Assembly (NCBI GenBank): GCA_013397435.1
Contig: VZRG01001988.1
Location: 2,033 to 66,032, forward strand
Direction of reading: 5' to 3'
DNA: 64,000 nucleotides
Source of the DNA: Erythrocercus mccallii
Lineage: Eukaryota; Chordata; Aves; Passeriformes; Dicruridae
The notes under the pieces are model-generated. The model saw only the letters and a list, made by a program, of their open reading frames with translations. It searched no databases and had not been told where the DNA came from. Positions 14,101 through 26,900 of this stretch are shown here, one piece after another (within the stretch, counting starts at the first letter, position 1; every line of letters starts with the position of its first letter). Made by a program: the position numbers and the translations under genes.

Positions 14101-15409
14101 TCATATTCTGCCAGGTGAATCCCCCAGCTCACAGCTGTGATCCTGTTTCCTTCTAGGATCATGTTTTTAGAGCATTAAAAGTTTTTCTTCTTTCCTGACA
14201 GGAACACAGACAGGCCACATCTCCATACAGTGGTGCTTTTCCATGGACAAGGAAATCTAACCTTGATTACTTAGCACTGGATTTTAACTCTGCTTCCCCA
14301 TCCCCTGTGCAGAAGGTAGGAGCCAAACCCCCCAGCCTCCTGTCCTTTTGTCTGCTGGGAGGAAATGGAGACCCAGGGTTGCACTCTGCTAAGTGCCCCA
14401 AGCGCCATGGTGAAGTCAGTGGTGTTTCCAGCTCGAGATTAATGTGCTAAAAGCACCGTGAGGGTGCTGACAAGGTGTCCTTAGAGAGACTTGCAGGGAT
14501 GCTGCTAACGCGAGCTCAGCACAGGGCGTGAGACTGCACTGGGAAGTGCGGCCATGAGGGCTGCTGGGCAAGTGGGTTGATGCTCGCGGGATCTCTGCAT
14601 GCTCCTTCATTTTCATCAAGTCTCCACGAAGCCTTTCCTTCTAGTTTTCCCCAAAATCTCTTTGCAGTAATGAGTTTGCAGCCCATGGTAAATTCATGGG
14701 GGTAAAACCGTACCATCTCTTATAATCTGGCAAAACGTGCATCTTTATTCTTGCATCACCAAAACCATTTCGATTTCCTTTGCAATGCTGAGAAAATACA
14801 TTCGTTGTTCCAAAGAACTTCTAACCTGCCCGGGTGGTGGGTAGGTACCACTGCAGAGCAATGAACTCTTGTCAGTTTGGATCATTTTATGTCCTGTGTA
14901 TCATTTTCCCCATCAGCCAATAACTCCCAGATGCAAAAGACTCAAGGCTCTTAAGCTTTTGTATTTAAGCCCTCCCTGTATCTAAAATCAGTTAGGTTGT
15001 CCCAGCAGCAGGGTCACTCAGGTGAGGAGAGAATGATTATCTGCATGGGAATAGCCAGTACAGCACGTTTCCCTGTGCTGGGCTGAGTGACACGGAGGCA
15101 GATGGATAATTACAGCTAAAGCAGCCTGTAAAGCAATGCTTTTGTCAGCTGATGTCACTGTGAGCTTCAAGGTGAAGTGAAGCAATCAAGGAACGAGGGA
15201 AAGGGAAAACAGAAAGTCAAGTTAAGTTTCACTAGCACCCCCTTTTCAACCTGAGAATTAAAACATTGGTTTTTTTCCTCTCTGTCCCATAGAAACCTTT
15301 TCTGTCCGAGGAACAGAGAGTGGACTATGTCCAAGTAGATGAACAGAAGACTCAAGCTTTACAGAACACTAAGCAGGAATGGACAGATGAAAGACAATCA
15401 AAAGTGTAA
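4936..15409 (+). CDS. GAB3: GRB2-associated-binding protein 3 (3' eight coding exons)
   Basis: Docking adaptor acting under cytokine and growth-factor receptors. Exons: 4936-5152, 6061-6539, 9023-9078, 9901-10141, 11247-11328, 12849-12951, 14202-14315, 15293-15409. Phases match at every junction and give 468 residues plus TAA. The PH domain and the start are outside the window. Visible motifs in order: GRB2-SH3 site PPPRPPKP (6374-6397), atypical PxxxRxxKP site (10105-10131), PI3K-p85 YxxM sites YVPM (9952), YIPM (10003) and YIHM (12940), and SHP2-type sites YLAL (14268) and YVQV (15326). The end reads DERQSKV. GAB3 is preferred over GAB1 and GAB2 because of segments such as LSNCE, SLNLPCRFSP and EQKTQALQ and the short tail, which match remembered mammalian GAB3. 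No frameshift or internal stop was seen. A GCT-encoded run of eight alanines is unusual. Confidence 0.93.
5040..5063 (+). repeat. GAB3: GCT trinucleotide run coding eight alanines in GAB3
   Basis: Seven GCT codons and one GCC in a row. The remembered mammalian GAB3 has no such tract at this place, so it looks like a lineage-specific expansion in a disordered linker. Length variation would stay in frame. Confidence 0.9.
6061..6539 (+). CDS. GAB3: GAB3 exon b
   Basis: Largest exon seen (479 nt), acceptor CCTTGCAG, donor G|GTGAGT. It begins CDSWSNSDRSLEQ, a block strongly conserved in GAB3, carries the GRB2 SH3 motif PPPRPPKP and ends LVPRRISLSSLDNVRNWK, a serine/basic stretch typical of 14-3-3 or kinase sites. 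Confidence 0.95.
9023..9078 (+). CDS. GAB3: GAB3 exon c
   Basis: 56-nt exon encoding ADMEGSSLRSRDKRLSLNL between TTGCAG and GTAAGT. Phase 1 in, phase 0 out. Confidence 0.93.
9901..10141 (+). CDS. GAB3: GAB3 exon d (two p85-binding motifs, atypical GRB2 site)
   Basis: Starts PCRFSP after CGTGCAG and leaves with one base before GTAAGC. It carries YVPM and YIPM, the YxxM sites for PI3K p85, and PPVNRDLKP, which fits the RxxK class of GRB2/GRAP SH3 ligands. Confidence 0.95.
11247..11328 (+). CDS. GAB3: GAB3 exon e
   Basis: 82 nt between TTCCAG and GTAAGT, encoding RPPPLDLRNLSTIREHA and ending TVP plus a split TA|C codon. Confidence 0.93.
12849..12951 (+). CDS. GAB3: GAB3 exon f (YIHM)
   Basis: 103 nt between TTCATAG and GTAATG, encoding SFISPERDGINSARIFAN and ending with the p85-type motif SYIHM at the splice junction. 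Confidence 0.93.
14202..14315 (+). CDS. GAB3: GAB3 exon g (YLAL)
   Basis: 114 nt, phase 0-0, between CTGACAG and GTAGGA. Encodes NLDYLALDFNSASPSP. YLAL is the first half of the SHP2 tandem-SH2 ligand. Confidence 0.93.
15293..15409 (+). CDS. GAB3: GAB3 terminal coding exon (YVQV)
   Basis: Follows CCCATAG and runs to TAA at 15407-15409. Encodes LSEEQRVDYVQVDEQKTQAL and ends DERQSKV. YVQV is the second SHP2 SH2 site. Confidence 0.95.
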   Translation, partial: KPFLSEEQRVDYVQVDEQKTQALQNTKQEWTDERQSKV

Positions 15410-15875
15410 AGAAGACTTGGGCTCTGGAGGGATTTTTTTTTTTGCACTGGAACCACAATGTTAATGAAGCAGCTATCACAGTAGAGCTCAAAGGCAGAGA
15501 GAGCTGTAAGATGCTTACAGTCCATAGAGGCATTTTTACTGGAAACCTCTGATTTCAGCTGGAAAAAGTCTGTTGTGAGTGGTTCACTGATGACTAAAGT
15601 AATGCATTAGCCTTTTTACTGCCCTTTCCAGTATGCTACATGGTACCATTTTCTGGCATGATTCTGCAACGAGTCATACACTTAACGTTAACAAATCCAC
15701 TACAAGTTGTATTAATCTAGTTCGTCCTGCCTTCTCCTTCTGTTGCATAATTCCTAGTTGCTAAAGCTATTTTTTGATATTCCTACAAATGCTGCAGGTG
15801 CTCAGAGTGCTGTTATGGCAGCAGGCATCTGACAGGTTTTGGTGACTAATCAACTAAGGGCTAAAATACTGAAAC

Positions 15876-15881
15876 AATAAA
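15876..15881 (+). terminator. GAB3: GAB3 proximal poly(A) signal
   Basis: AATAAA 467 bp after the GAB3 stop, with T-rich sequence just downstream. Candidate for a short 3'UTR form. Confidence 0.4.
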
Positions 15882-18800
15882 AGAACTTTTTGAATATACA
15901 GTGCTTAAGCAAAGAGAATTTTGAAAAATATTTTTCCCCCGGGTTTAAACGTTCTGGCTGTGAGCTGATGCTGTCAGAACTCAAAACAGGACTATGTACC
16001 CATGCAACTGGAATGCATGGTCTCAGTTTGACCCTCTGGATGAACGTCATTGTGTTAAGCTTCTTCCCCCCATTGTGGCTCATACTTGTCACTTTTCTGT
16101 ATGATTCCTACTGATGTTTTCTCCCGTGTCTTGGGAAGTGTCTTTGGCACAGCACAGCTGCTCTTCTAGTAGGAGGCTGCAGCCACACAGCTCTTGGCTG
16201 GCCAAAAATTAGAAAGGGAAGCTGTGAGCCTGTTTTTGCAAGCCTTGAGAGAGCTGGCAAAGGATCAAGACTGCTCTCATCTGAAGGGCAGAAGAAATGC
16301 CATTGGAATTGCTGGTAGCAGTCATCATCCTGATTGTTTCACTAGCCCCACCCCAAAACAAAAAAGCGTTAGGAAGTGCAGCGTGCTCTGAGCCTGCCAA
16401 AACAGGACAAAAATGTGCTCCCACAGCACGGGGACCTGTGGGCTCAGGAAGCTGCTCTACCTTGGGACTTGTTACCGGCACTATCTCAGGATAACATATG
16501 TGTACAGTTTATCAAATATTTCACTTGGAACGCTTGGCTGCGGTCTTTATTTTACAGAGCCACACAGTGACTCGTGGAAGCAGGCAGTGATGCTGAGTGA
16601 CCCACACTGGATTTGGTCTCACAGGCTTTGCTCCTGTGGATGAGTCCCAGTAGCCATAAGAGGTCTGATCCTGTCAACATGGACAAACAGGACCCTCACA
16701 AAAGATTTCTTCTCTGACAGTGCCAACTCTCTGGCCTCCCTTCGTGTGCCTGTTTGTTACACCTTGCATTGCTTCAACCCATCCTAAAAATTCTGATCTA
16801 CCAAACAGAGGTCACAGAAATGCCATTGCAGAAACCATTTCAAGGCTCTTCCTCAGCCTCCTCCCTACACCCCGTGTGCTCCATCCTTCAGGCACTCTGG
16901 GAGGGGGAGAGGCAGCATAGCTGACAGAAACACACTTTTCCTCCTACCTCAAGTGATCTGAAGGGCTTGCAAGTCTCACTGCTTTTCTAGCCCAGCCCCT
17001 GGGGATCTGTGGTGACCAGGATCTCCCTAGGTTACCCTGCAAGAACAAGGTTCACCAGCACCTTCACTGACTGGGGCTGACCTGCAGGCATGAAGTGTCC
17101 CAGACTAGAGCTGCTTGGAAAACCAGGGTCACTCCTGCAGATTGCTGACCTGCTGCTCCCTCCTACTCTGCTCCTCGCCCTCCCCACCAAAGCTCTCAAA
17201 TGAAAGCGGATGTTCATAAAAATTTTGAAAACAATTCCGAGTTTTCCATATACCTTGTCTGTCTGGTGCAAAATTTGGCTTGTTAAAACCCAGCTGTTTT
17301 GTTCTCTACCTGATTTAGCAGAGCTGTGAGCACCCATGCCCTGGGAGTGATACTGTGACAGGAGCAGGGCACCTGGGCAGAGGCAGTGAAGCTCTGGACC
17401 TGCACAGAGGCGTCAGAGAGAGGGAAGCATGGAAGGGCCACGGATACTGAGACCTTTGCCTTTCAGCTCAAAAGAATTGCCTTTCTTTCAAAGTGTGCAA
17501 AGTTGTTGCAACACAGGTGTTATTCTGTGTTGCTGAAAGCTCTTGGTATGCCCCGATGTACTGAAAGGGTTAAAAGACCAGCTAAAAGGTATTTTAAATT
17601 ACAGCAACCTCCACAAAGGGTGCGTGAAGCTGTGTTCTGCTACTACAGCTCCTGGATTACAGATCAGAACCACATACAGAGCAGCTCGTGTTTGACTGGA
17701 GTGTTTCCTTTCACGCTGGCAGAAAATGTTCTGAAGTGGAGAAACACCAAGTTGTTGGAGACAACTGACTCGCCTCTTATTCTAGGTTATTGTAAAAATA
17801 TTTAAACTTCAACAAACCTGGCTGAGGGATCATTCAGAAGTTGAAAGAAGAGCTGTATCTGGATTTTCACTGCCCTAAAAGGACACACGAGCATTTCGCT
17901 TGATAGGGCCTGTCCTTAGATCAGAATGGCCCCTTTCAACTTCCCGTGTCCTCTGCTTGCCCTCAGAACACTCTTATCTTGATCAAATGCTGCTCACTGG
18001 TTTCTGACTTTCACTTTTAACTAAGAGCTAAGTTGGAGAGTTTATTGCAATTTTTCATGTAATGTCTGTTTCTACCGGCTGCTCCAGGGCCCACGACGTA
18101 CGTTCTTGTGCAAGTACAATGCATGAAACAGGAGCCATTAAAAAATACTGGGTGAAAAAAAAAATTAAAACAGAGCAGTCCTTCTCAAAGGATTTTTTTT
18201 CTGAATTGGTTTTGGTCAAATTCCACAATACTTGAAAGAGGGTAAAGAGGAGGAGGATGGTGGGAGGATGGCAAAGGCCAAATCTGCTGTGGCCAAAACC
18301 CATCGAGCCAACTGGTGGGAGTGGAGGAGTGCTACAGAGCAAAAAGGAGTTACTGTTTAGTTAAGTCTGTTCTTAAATCCCAATCCCTTGGCCAAGGAGG
18401 AGAGAAAACCTGAAAACTGAGTCAGTTTTTGTCAGTGTCGTGTCTGAAAATATAACCCAAGCCAGAGCCTTTGGTTACATTGGCCCTGGGGCCAGCCAGG
18501 CACACTCCTGATCGTGTCCTCTTTTTGCCAGGGGTTATTGGCATGTATTTTCTTCAAAAGCATGGTGAGAGCTGATGCAGAGAGAGGCTCTGCACCTGCA
18601 TGAGCACAGAGTGGCCAGTGGTCCCTTGGCAAACTCTGCTGAGGGAATTGGCTTTGCCCAGCCCAGGTATTGTAGTGCCTTCTCCAGCACTGCTGGGGCC
18701 TCTCACTTAAAATGGGGAGAGTGCTAAATGAGCAGAACCCTTTTGGTTTAATTGGAAACGTCACCCTGTGGAGCTGCTTGGTTGCAGGATGAGGTGAAAA

Positions 18801-19533
18801 AACAACCAAGCTCAATGGTTTGAGTCCTGTGGTTACTGCTGGGACCATCAGCTGGTTTCCCCCCTTGATGTGTTTAATATGGCCTTACTGTCTCCTTCAA
18901 TGACCCCACACTTGACCAAGGCCTAGCAGGTCCACAAATGCTTTTTGGACTAAACTACATGTTACATTTACAATTCCTTTATGACAGGAGGCAGCATTCA
19001 TTTCCTTACTGGCAGAAATGGACACTTGACCCGAGAAATGCCAGCAGCCATGTCAGTGGAGCAAGGTGTTTCCAGCCAGCTCCCTTTGCCAGTGGTAGCA
19101 CCTGCTTTCTTCATTGTCACTAACTGCACCCTAGATGTAGATTTTGGAGTTGCATTCACCTGCAGGGATTCAGAAGTTCAGTAACTCAAAGACCATCAGA
19201 TGCTGTGATGAGAACGAAGCACAGGGCAATGCCTTCCCTTTGTCCCCCTGTTCCGCAGAACTTGCTCAGGTTTAAAAAAAATAAAAGCCACCAAAATAGC
19301 AGACATTTGCCATGTCAAAGCCAGGATATTTTCTGTTTTCAAATAAATTTTTTCTTGTGCAAATGAAGCATTTTACTTTTTTTTTTTGTATTTGTAAATC
19401 TGTGGGGAAGCATTAAACAGTCATCTCTGTTACGAAGGGACGAGTCGTTGCTAGAGGGAAGGGGCTCACCTTCCTCATGTTTCATTGTAATGTTTGGTGT
19501 ATATATTTGCACATTAAACTGTATCTTTTTTCT

Positions 19534-19539
19534 AATAAA
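19534..19539 (+). terminator. GAB3: GAB3 distal poly(A) signal
   Basis: AATAAA in TCTAATAAATTAATATAAAA, preceded by ATTAAA about 20 bp upstream and followed by a moderately GT-rich stretch. Best candidate for the end of GAB3. Confidence 0.45.
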
Positions 19540-20629
19540 TTAATATAAAAGGTAGCTGTGATCTTTAGTTATTTCAATAAGTGAAGGTACTCATGGGATA
19601 AGCTCCCACATTTTTCATTTAATGCTTTTTCCATTTTTTAATTCTCTTATTAGGCAGTGAGTTGTTCACATAAAATACTTGGATGCAAATTCAAACAAAT
19701 TTGCAAACAAATGTCATATGCCTGTGTATCAGGGAGATTATTTGCAAGCTAACAAAGAACTCTGAAGCTGTGACTTGGACCCATGTTGTCTGTATCCTCC
19801 TGGGACAGGGTGAGCTGCAGTCTCAGTCCCAGCCCCAACTCCTGCTGCCACAGCCAAGGGGGCAGGAAGGGGCCACAGCTCCTGAGGCACCATGCAGAGC
19901 ACAAGCATAAATTTATTCAGCACATACTCCAGGCTTGGATACAAAGACTAGTTGTTATTTAACCTGGTTAAATTAATGGTTAATTGCTCTGTGCTGAGGA
20001 GTGTAGTTGCTGGTAATATAATTTCCACATGCAGCAAGCTAGGGATGTGAGATCCTTTCAATGTGCACATCCTGGGGTATGGGAGATGAGACAAGGCAGT
20101 CCATGGGAGCAGAGCTGAGCAAGCCTTGCTGCTGACAGGCCAGGTCGTTTGGCAATAGTTTATTTATTGCTTCAGGCTAGTGCCACTTCTGGATCTGCAT
20201 GCTTTGTAGTCCTGGCTGGAGAGCCACGGCGGTGGATGGAGGGAGGTGGAGTGCTCAGAGAGCCACTGATGGAAACTTGGCTGCACAGCTCAAGACACAC
20301 AGACACGTGTGACTCAGATAAGCCTTTGCCTGCAGGCTTGATAGAAGGGAACTCGGTGACATTTTGTGCTTGGTCTTCAAGGGAGGGCAGGTCAGACAAA
20401 CAAAAGGTCAGATAAAGTCTGACTGCCTCTTCAGAGCTCTTCTGTGTCCTGTGCCCAGCAGAGATGGCAACAGCCCTTTCAGCAGAGAGCACTTCCCAGA
20501 AAAGAGACCTTCCTCAACTGCACCTCCTCCCAGAGCCTCAGAGGAAAACAACTGCATCAGAGCCACCATGGAGTGGGCCAGGAAGCTCTCAGACCTCTAA
20601 CACCTCCCTGCAAAGTACTTTAGTGATTG

Positions 20630-20655
20630 GATGATGATGATGATGATGATAATAA
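20630..20655 (+). repeat. (ATG)n/(ATA)n microsatellite
   Basis: About seven ATG/GAT trinucleotides followed by AATAAT. Confidence 0.9.
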
Positions 20656-20745
20656 TGGGAGAAAAAAAACTATCAGCAAAGTGTCTGAATATGTAAGCAC
20701 TTGGGGTATGACAAACAAACCTCTCCAAAGAGGCAGCAATTCCCT

Positions 20746-20975
20746 ATCATAGAATCATAGAATATACCTTGAGTTGGAAGAGACCCACAACAAATGTTGA
20801 AGTCCAACTCCAGGTCCTGCACAGCCCCAGGGATCCCATCATGTGCCTGAGAGCATTGTCCAAACTCTTCCTGAGCTCTGGCAGGCTGAGTACTGTGACC
20901 ACATCCTTACAGAGACTGTTCCAGTGCTCACCCTCTGGGTGAGGAACCTTTGTCTAATATCCAACCTTTCAGCCC
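20746..20975 (-). mobile_element. CR1 LINE 3' end
   Basis: On the + strand it begins with ATCATAGAATCATAGAAT, the reverse complement of the CR1 terminal repeat. It continues with GAGTTGGAAGAGACCCAC, AAGTCCAACTCCAGGTCCTG and the downstream CR1 block ending in ATATCCAACCT. Only the 3' UTR end of the element is present, as is usual for 5'-truncated CR1 insertions. Confidence 0.9.
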
Positions 20976-23900
20976 AGCACTTTTTTCTCTCTTCAGCTCT
21001 TTTGGTTAAAGTGCAATTGCACTTTTTTAGCTGGAGCTGCTCAGGAGAGCATCTGCCTTAGAAACAGCATTCCTTTGTAGTCCTTGGGCTCTGAATCAAC
21101 CCAAGGCCACAGTGGTAATGTCTCATTTCTCTCCAGGAGATCTCCAAGCCGGACTTTAGTTCCAATTTTTCAGTGGGCTTTGCAGGACAGTGACTCCTCC
21201 CAGACCAGTGGCAGTAGCACAAACAACACTGAATTTGTGGGGTCATAGTCCTGCACTTTTGGAGCAACTTATGCAGGCTTCACACTGTGTTTTGACAGGT
21301 CTTAAAGTCTGCATTTCCCCATCAAACAGCAGCTAAAGCTCCTCTTCCAGTTGTTTAGGGCAGAGAGTGCAGAGGCACTGGGCTGTGGGGTTATACATAT
21401 TTATGGGAGCACACTGGGAGCCAGGGGTACCACATCCAGCACAAACAAAGGATGCACTGGCAGAGGCTCAGCCCGTTCCCACCTGGGGAGCTGAACCCAG
21501 GCCCTGTTGTAATGCAGGAACGAGCAGGGAGCAACCCAACCTTTCACTCACTGTCCTGCTTTGTTCTACTTTGATTTTCCTTTCACATCCGATTTTAGCA
21601 TAGGCTCATTGTTAAACAGCCCCAACGCCCTGCTCTGACAGCTTGAGGGAGACCTGCTCTGTATTTTCCCCCAGAAGGGAAAATCCACAGATCCCTCCCA
21701 TGAAGCATCCATTCTGCCACCTTCTCCCGGAGACTGTCACTGCCAGATCTTGGTTTTCTCTGGGAAGGCACAGAGTGTTTATTGTAGAGTTACACAACAA
21801 TGAAAACAATTAAATAGAGGCAGCACTGGCAGGTGTCTGCAAGCACTTGAGGTGCCAGAAGCCAAATAGAGCTTTTTCTTTAAACTTCCAGATCAAAATT
21901 CAGGGCAAGCTTTAAGTGCTACCTTTTATACAGCCTGAATGTGAGAATACCTCTACAGAAAGACATGGAGGATTGAGCCACACAGGGGTTCATAAAACCC
22001 CTGAGGTCTCCATCACTCTTCCATGCCTCTGTTTAGCATTAATGTGGCTTTCAGGAAGCAGCCAGGCTGATCGGGCAAGGAGAGACAAAGTTTCCAGAGT
22101 GAGTCCTAGCCCCAGTTTGAGGCTCTGAGCTGTTCCCCTTCAAACCTGAGCTGCCTTAGGACGTGGCCCAGCAGGGGCTGGCTACCCTGGCACAGCTGTG
22201 CCCAGCTGCAGCAGCCCAGGAGGGTGCAGGGACACACTGACCCTCTCCTGCCTCCTGCTGCTGCTGCTGCTTCTCCTGCCAAGCAGCCTCACACCCACAG
22301 GGCTGTGCCCAGGCCCCTTGGGGCCCCAAAAATCCACAGGCTGAGAGGTTTGCCCTTGGCCATAGGAGCAGCTGACTCAGTCAGTCACATCTTAGGGGAT
22401 GTTCATTCAGACTATGAACAATTTACTTCGAAGCACTGAGCAAGCCCAATGTACTGACACTGGCAAATTAAATTCCCCCAAAATGTTAAGGGCTTCCCAG
22501 ATGAAAATTTATCTGGCTTTTGGTGTAAATTTTATCCATGAAGATGAAGGCAGGCAGCAGGACAGCAAGGCAGGCTGTTTACTGTTCAAAATAAGAGATG
22601 TCCTTTTAAAAGTGTTTTTAAAATAAAAAAATAGAAGATTCATCATTTCTTTGGTAACTTCCTCCACAGTTAGCCAGAAATCATGAGGAAATGGCACTGA
22701 AGGAAATCCATCTTGTTCTGCCTGGTCAGCACAAGGAACGTGCTCCTCAGAGCACAGTGGCGGGGGCCCAGGCAGGGCTGAGCAGTGCACCAGAGACAGC
22801 TCAAGAGTCAACCTGAATGACATGTGAAGACAAAATGACAGGGAGGAAAAATAAAGATGGATTTCTACGATCAGCACACCCAGAATCTGACTTTTGCACC
22901 AAATGGAGATTTGGAATAACTCCAGAAATGTCAATAATTCTTTTTTCCTGAAAGAAAAAAAGCACACTTTACCATCCATAAACCTCTTCAGACTTTTCTC
23001 TGAACAGCTCTGACTGTTAAATGATACCCAAGGCTCAGTGAATAGATTCACTTGCACTGCAGCCAAGCAGAGTCCTCTGCTTGGGAAACGTTGACACAGA
23101 GGCTTCCCGGTGCTGCAGAGCAGCAATCAGTGTGAGATGGGATCAGTAACTCCAGCCCGGGGTTGAGCAACCTGTTGGTAAAATTGTGATGTGGCCACTT
23201 CCCCGGGGAGGGGCTCGCAGCCCCCCAGTGCAAAGAGTCAAGGGCAGGGCAGGCAGGGGAAACCCAGTGAGGAAAGCTGCAAGGCACAGGGTGAGACAGC
23301 AAAATGCAAACCCTGCCCTGCCTAGTGCCTACCTGCTGCTTCCACCGGGAAATGACAGCCCAGGAGGCTCCAGGGCATTCAATCTCACTTGGGTGGGAGG
23401 TTGGCAGCAGCTTTAGGGTGAGCACAAGGGGTCCAAAGATGTCTGTGGCTAAGTGGGTTAGGAGCTCAGGGCAACACAGCTTCCACATCCCAAAACATCA
23501 CCTTTTATTTTGGCTTGGAAAGCATGCAAATATCTGTCCTTCAAAAGGTCTGGAGATAATCCTTGTCTGCTGTTCACATCACACATGGCACCCCAAACAG
23601 CAGAGGGGAGGAAAAAAGGAAAACACTTTGGAGAAAGAAAGCACTTGGTGCTGGCAAAGACTTTCAGTGGTTGTGGAATATATTTTGTGCTGTGATTGCT
23701 TTTTTTTAACAAGCAGCCCTGGCCATGAGCTCCCCCACGTTCTGCTTAAGCAATAGCCACCAGTGGTGGCTGTGGTGGGTTTGGACTCTGGGAAGACAGA
23801 TAATGTCAGTAGCTAAGGGCCATTGGTCTTGCTCAACAGCTGAGGGCTGCTTGAGCATGTGCCAACCAAAATACAGCTGGAATGTAAATATGACCGTAAG

Positions 23901-26900
23901 TCAGTCATCTTGCTCCCCAAATAGCAGGCAGCCCAAGGCCTGCTGAGCTCTCCTGCATCCCACAGGCTGCAGGGCTAGAGCTGCCCTTGAGTAGGAACAC
24001 CTACTCCTCGAGGCTGAGAGAATCCTTGGCACATCAGACGAAGTGAACTAAGAATAAGTGTGCTGAAACTTTGAAACCTTAGCTAAGTGATACACAGAAC
24101 TGGCTGGGCACATCCAGTCCTTCAGACAGAAAAAACCACTGACCAAGTCTGTGTCTGTGTCTGGACAGAGCTGCACACAGGCTCCCCTGAGAAAGGAGTT
24201 CAGAATGCAAGGGGTCCTTTTTGAGCCTTGTGTCTCCCTGACACTCCTGGCTGACCTGTCCTCTCTGCAGGAAATAATCAAGCACACCTTGCCATATTGC
24301 TGCTCTCTCTTACAGGTGCAGTGGGTCACTCCATCCGCTCAAACATCAGGAAGGGTCACGAGGAAAGCCAGAGGGGAGAAAGAGAATTGTGGATTTTGTG
24401 GATTTCTTTTGGCCAGTCTCTCTCTCTTGTCCTTGCAGCCAAGACCTGGGGGTGCAGGTAAGCTCAAATCCAACCTCTCCTGCTATCAAGGCAGGGAAGA
24501 GGAACAGCCTCCCCTGCCACCTTAAATGATGATCTTCCATCTTGGCTTGTGAAACCTTTCAGGGGGAAGTGGTCGATCTCAAGCTGTTGTTTGGAGTCAT
24601 TTTCATGAAGTCTGCAAATAGATGTTACCCCTCAGTGCTGAAGACGGCATTTCTCAGGAAAATAAAGAAAATGCTGTTACCACAGACCACAGTTTGTTGA
24701 TGATGGCACTGAAGTGGATGAAGTTCAGCTCTATTCCTCTTGCTCCCCGCACACCCACATGTGGTGTGCCTTGGGCAGAGCTGAGGGGAAATCCAGGACT
24801 CGGGCCCTCAATTTAAAGCAATTCACCTGGATTGCTTCTCATAAAAGGGCATTTTTCATCAACTGCTTGCTAACAAAATCAGTCCACATGCTGTTTTGGC
24901 TGATGCTAAATTGCCTGTAGGATCATTGCCTGTTCCCAGCTCCTGAACACCAGCAGTGCCAGTGCTGCTGCCGCAGGCTTCTGGCACACAGCAAGACAGA
25001 GGTGTGAGCACTGCAGGAGCTGGAAATGTCTTGGTACAAGCATCTCCCCTGCAGTCTCCTGGGCTCCTTGTCCCAGGGAGATAAGCAGCAGTATCTGGCT
25101 GTGCCCAGGCACAGGGCTGCTCTGAGCAGCAGTGGGTGCACCAGCCAGGGGTGGGAACTGACAACACCCAGAGACTTTAAGGTGGAAGGGCCCCAGGCTG
25201 CACCACAGCTGTCCACTCCATGACACTTTTGCATGCAAGAATCTTTGCAGTCCCTGTTTTTGTAATTTTTGCCATGTTTTACCTTCTGAAGCAGGCAGAA
25301 GGCTGTCCATGTCGATGTAGTTGTTTTTACTCTCTGGCACGGGCACTTCTGTGGCTGCTGGATGGTTCCCCAGATGGCCCATGGCAGGTGCCCGTGACTG
25401 CATTGCCCTGTAACACCAACCCCAGCCCTCTATGAGGAATGGAAAGCTCATCCATCACTAGGATGGTGTGTGTACTTGAATACTAAACCCCACACTTGCA
25501 TTCATCAGAGAAAAAAAAGCTGTCAGGAGTGGGGATTCATGAGGGGTTGCCAGTATTCCCTTTCAGTTTTTGCTGATTAATTTGATACACAGAAGGGGAA
25601 TTCTTGCAAAAAACAGGACTGTGCTGTGATGTTTAAGTGCGTAGGGATGATGAAGCCCAGGGGAAGAGGGGATGTTGTTGAATAGGTGTGACGGTGTAGT
25701 TGGAGAACACAGCAAATGGCTTTTCAGCAAACAAATGTCTCTGTCACTGCCTGCACACTCGTTCAGCCTGCACAACCTTAACACTTCAAAAAACAACAGG
25801 AGCCAAAGCGACTGATTGTAATGCAAAGGCCAATTCAAGGCAATAACAACGGGCAGCTAATAAACATTTTCATTTTAGCTGATCACAAAGAAGGGTGAAA
25901 TAAACCCCTGCTTGTTGAGAGCAAAGCATGTGCACGGGCTTGTGCTGTTAACATGCCAGTGTTCCGCACTTCGGGAATGTGCATGAAATTTGGCCACAGG
26001 GCTTTCAGCAGCATCCAGAGCATCCCTGTGCCAGCTGCCTATGGAGCACAGGGCGCTGTCCTGTGCTCAGCATTCTTGTGCCCTGAAACACGTCCAGCCC
26101 TTGACGTTTCTGTCCCTCCCAGGCAATGCGGGGGATAACAAAACTTCATCTCCCTAGCCATGCTACTCAGTGAAAGCGGCTATTTTACAGCTGATACTTG
26201 GTACACCCATTCTCACCTCTGGGATGATGATGGCTTCTGTAAAAAGAAGGGAAGAGCACAGAAAGGAACGTGGCAATGTTTGCTTGGCTGACTTTCTAAA
26301 AATACCATGCTCAGCTCTCTCATTTGCAGGCTCAGCACAGCAGTTTCTCCTGATCCTGCCAGGCTGATGGGATCTGATTTTCAACACGTTCCCATAAGAT
26401 CATACTCCATCCATCCCCACCCCAGTAATTCTTGAGCTCACTGCCCACCTTATTTTCAAAGAAGTCAATGTCTTGCTTGCAAATTTTGTGAGAGAAGGTA
26501 ATCAGGCTGAAAAAAAGAGGCAAGAGAATGAATTAAACCCTGGGAAAAAAACTTGAATGGGAGTCAGTGGCTATTAGACACCAGAAAATCCACTCTTCAC
26601 TTAAGGTTTCTCTCTCATGTGGATTCATTGGTGTTTAATATAGCATGAACTATGCCAAATCTGAGCCCTCCTCCCTTAAACCAAGACTCATCTTCCAAGC
26701 CTAAGCCTCGATCCTGAATTTGTATGATACCATACTCAGTTCCTGCTTTTCAAAACCCTTCTCATAAACCTACTCAGGAAGTAACAGACCAAACCAGGAC
26801 AGGCTGGAGTAATCAGATTACACCAATTGCTTCATGTTGGAGTATTTATTTTGTTTTCCCCTTTAAAAAGGCATTGAATTGTAATGTTAAACAGAGAAGT

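Larger units (their letters stand above)
15410..19560 (+). other. GAB3: Probable GAB3 3'UTR
   Basis: No gene-like reading frame follows the stop codon. Poly(A) signals AATAAA occur at 15876 (short form), 19280, 19342 and 19534. The AT-rich block 19370-19560 ends with ATTAAA and AATAAA close together, the usual look of a distal 3' end. The true length is inferred and may be shorter; transcript data would settle it. Confidence 0.5.

Noticed and set aside
4936..15409. Calling the first gene GAB1 or GAB2
   Set aside because: The block order, LSNCE, SLNLPCRFSP and the ending DERQSKV fit GAB3 only.
22509..23126. 205-codon minus-strand open frame in the intergenic gap
   Set aside because: No family resemblance and AT-rich stretches translated as Phe/Leu/Ser; chance length is plausible in 64 kb.
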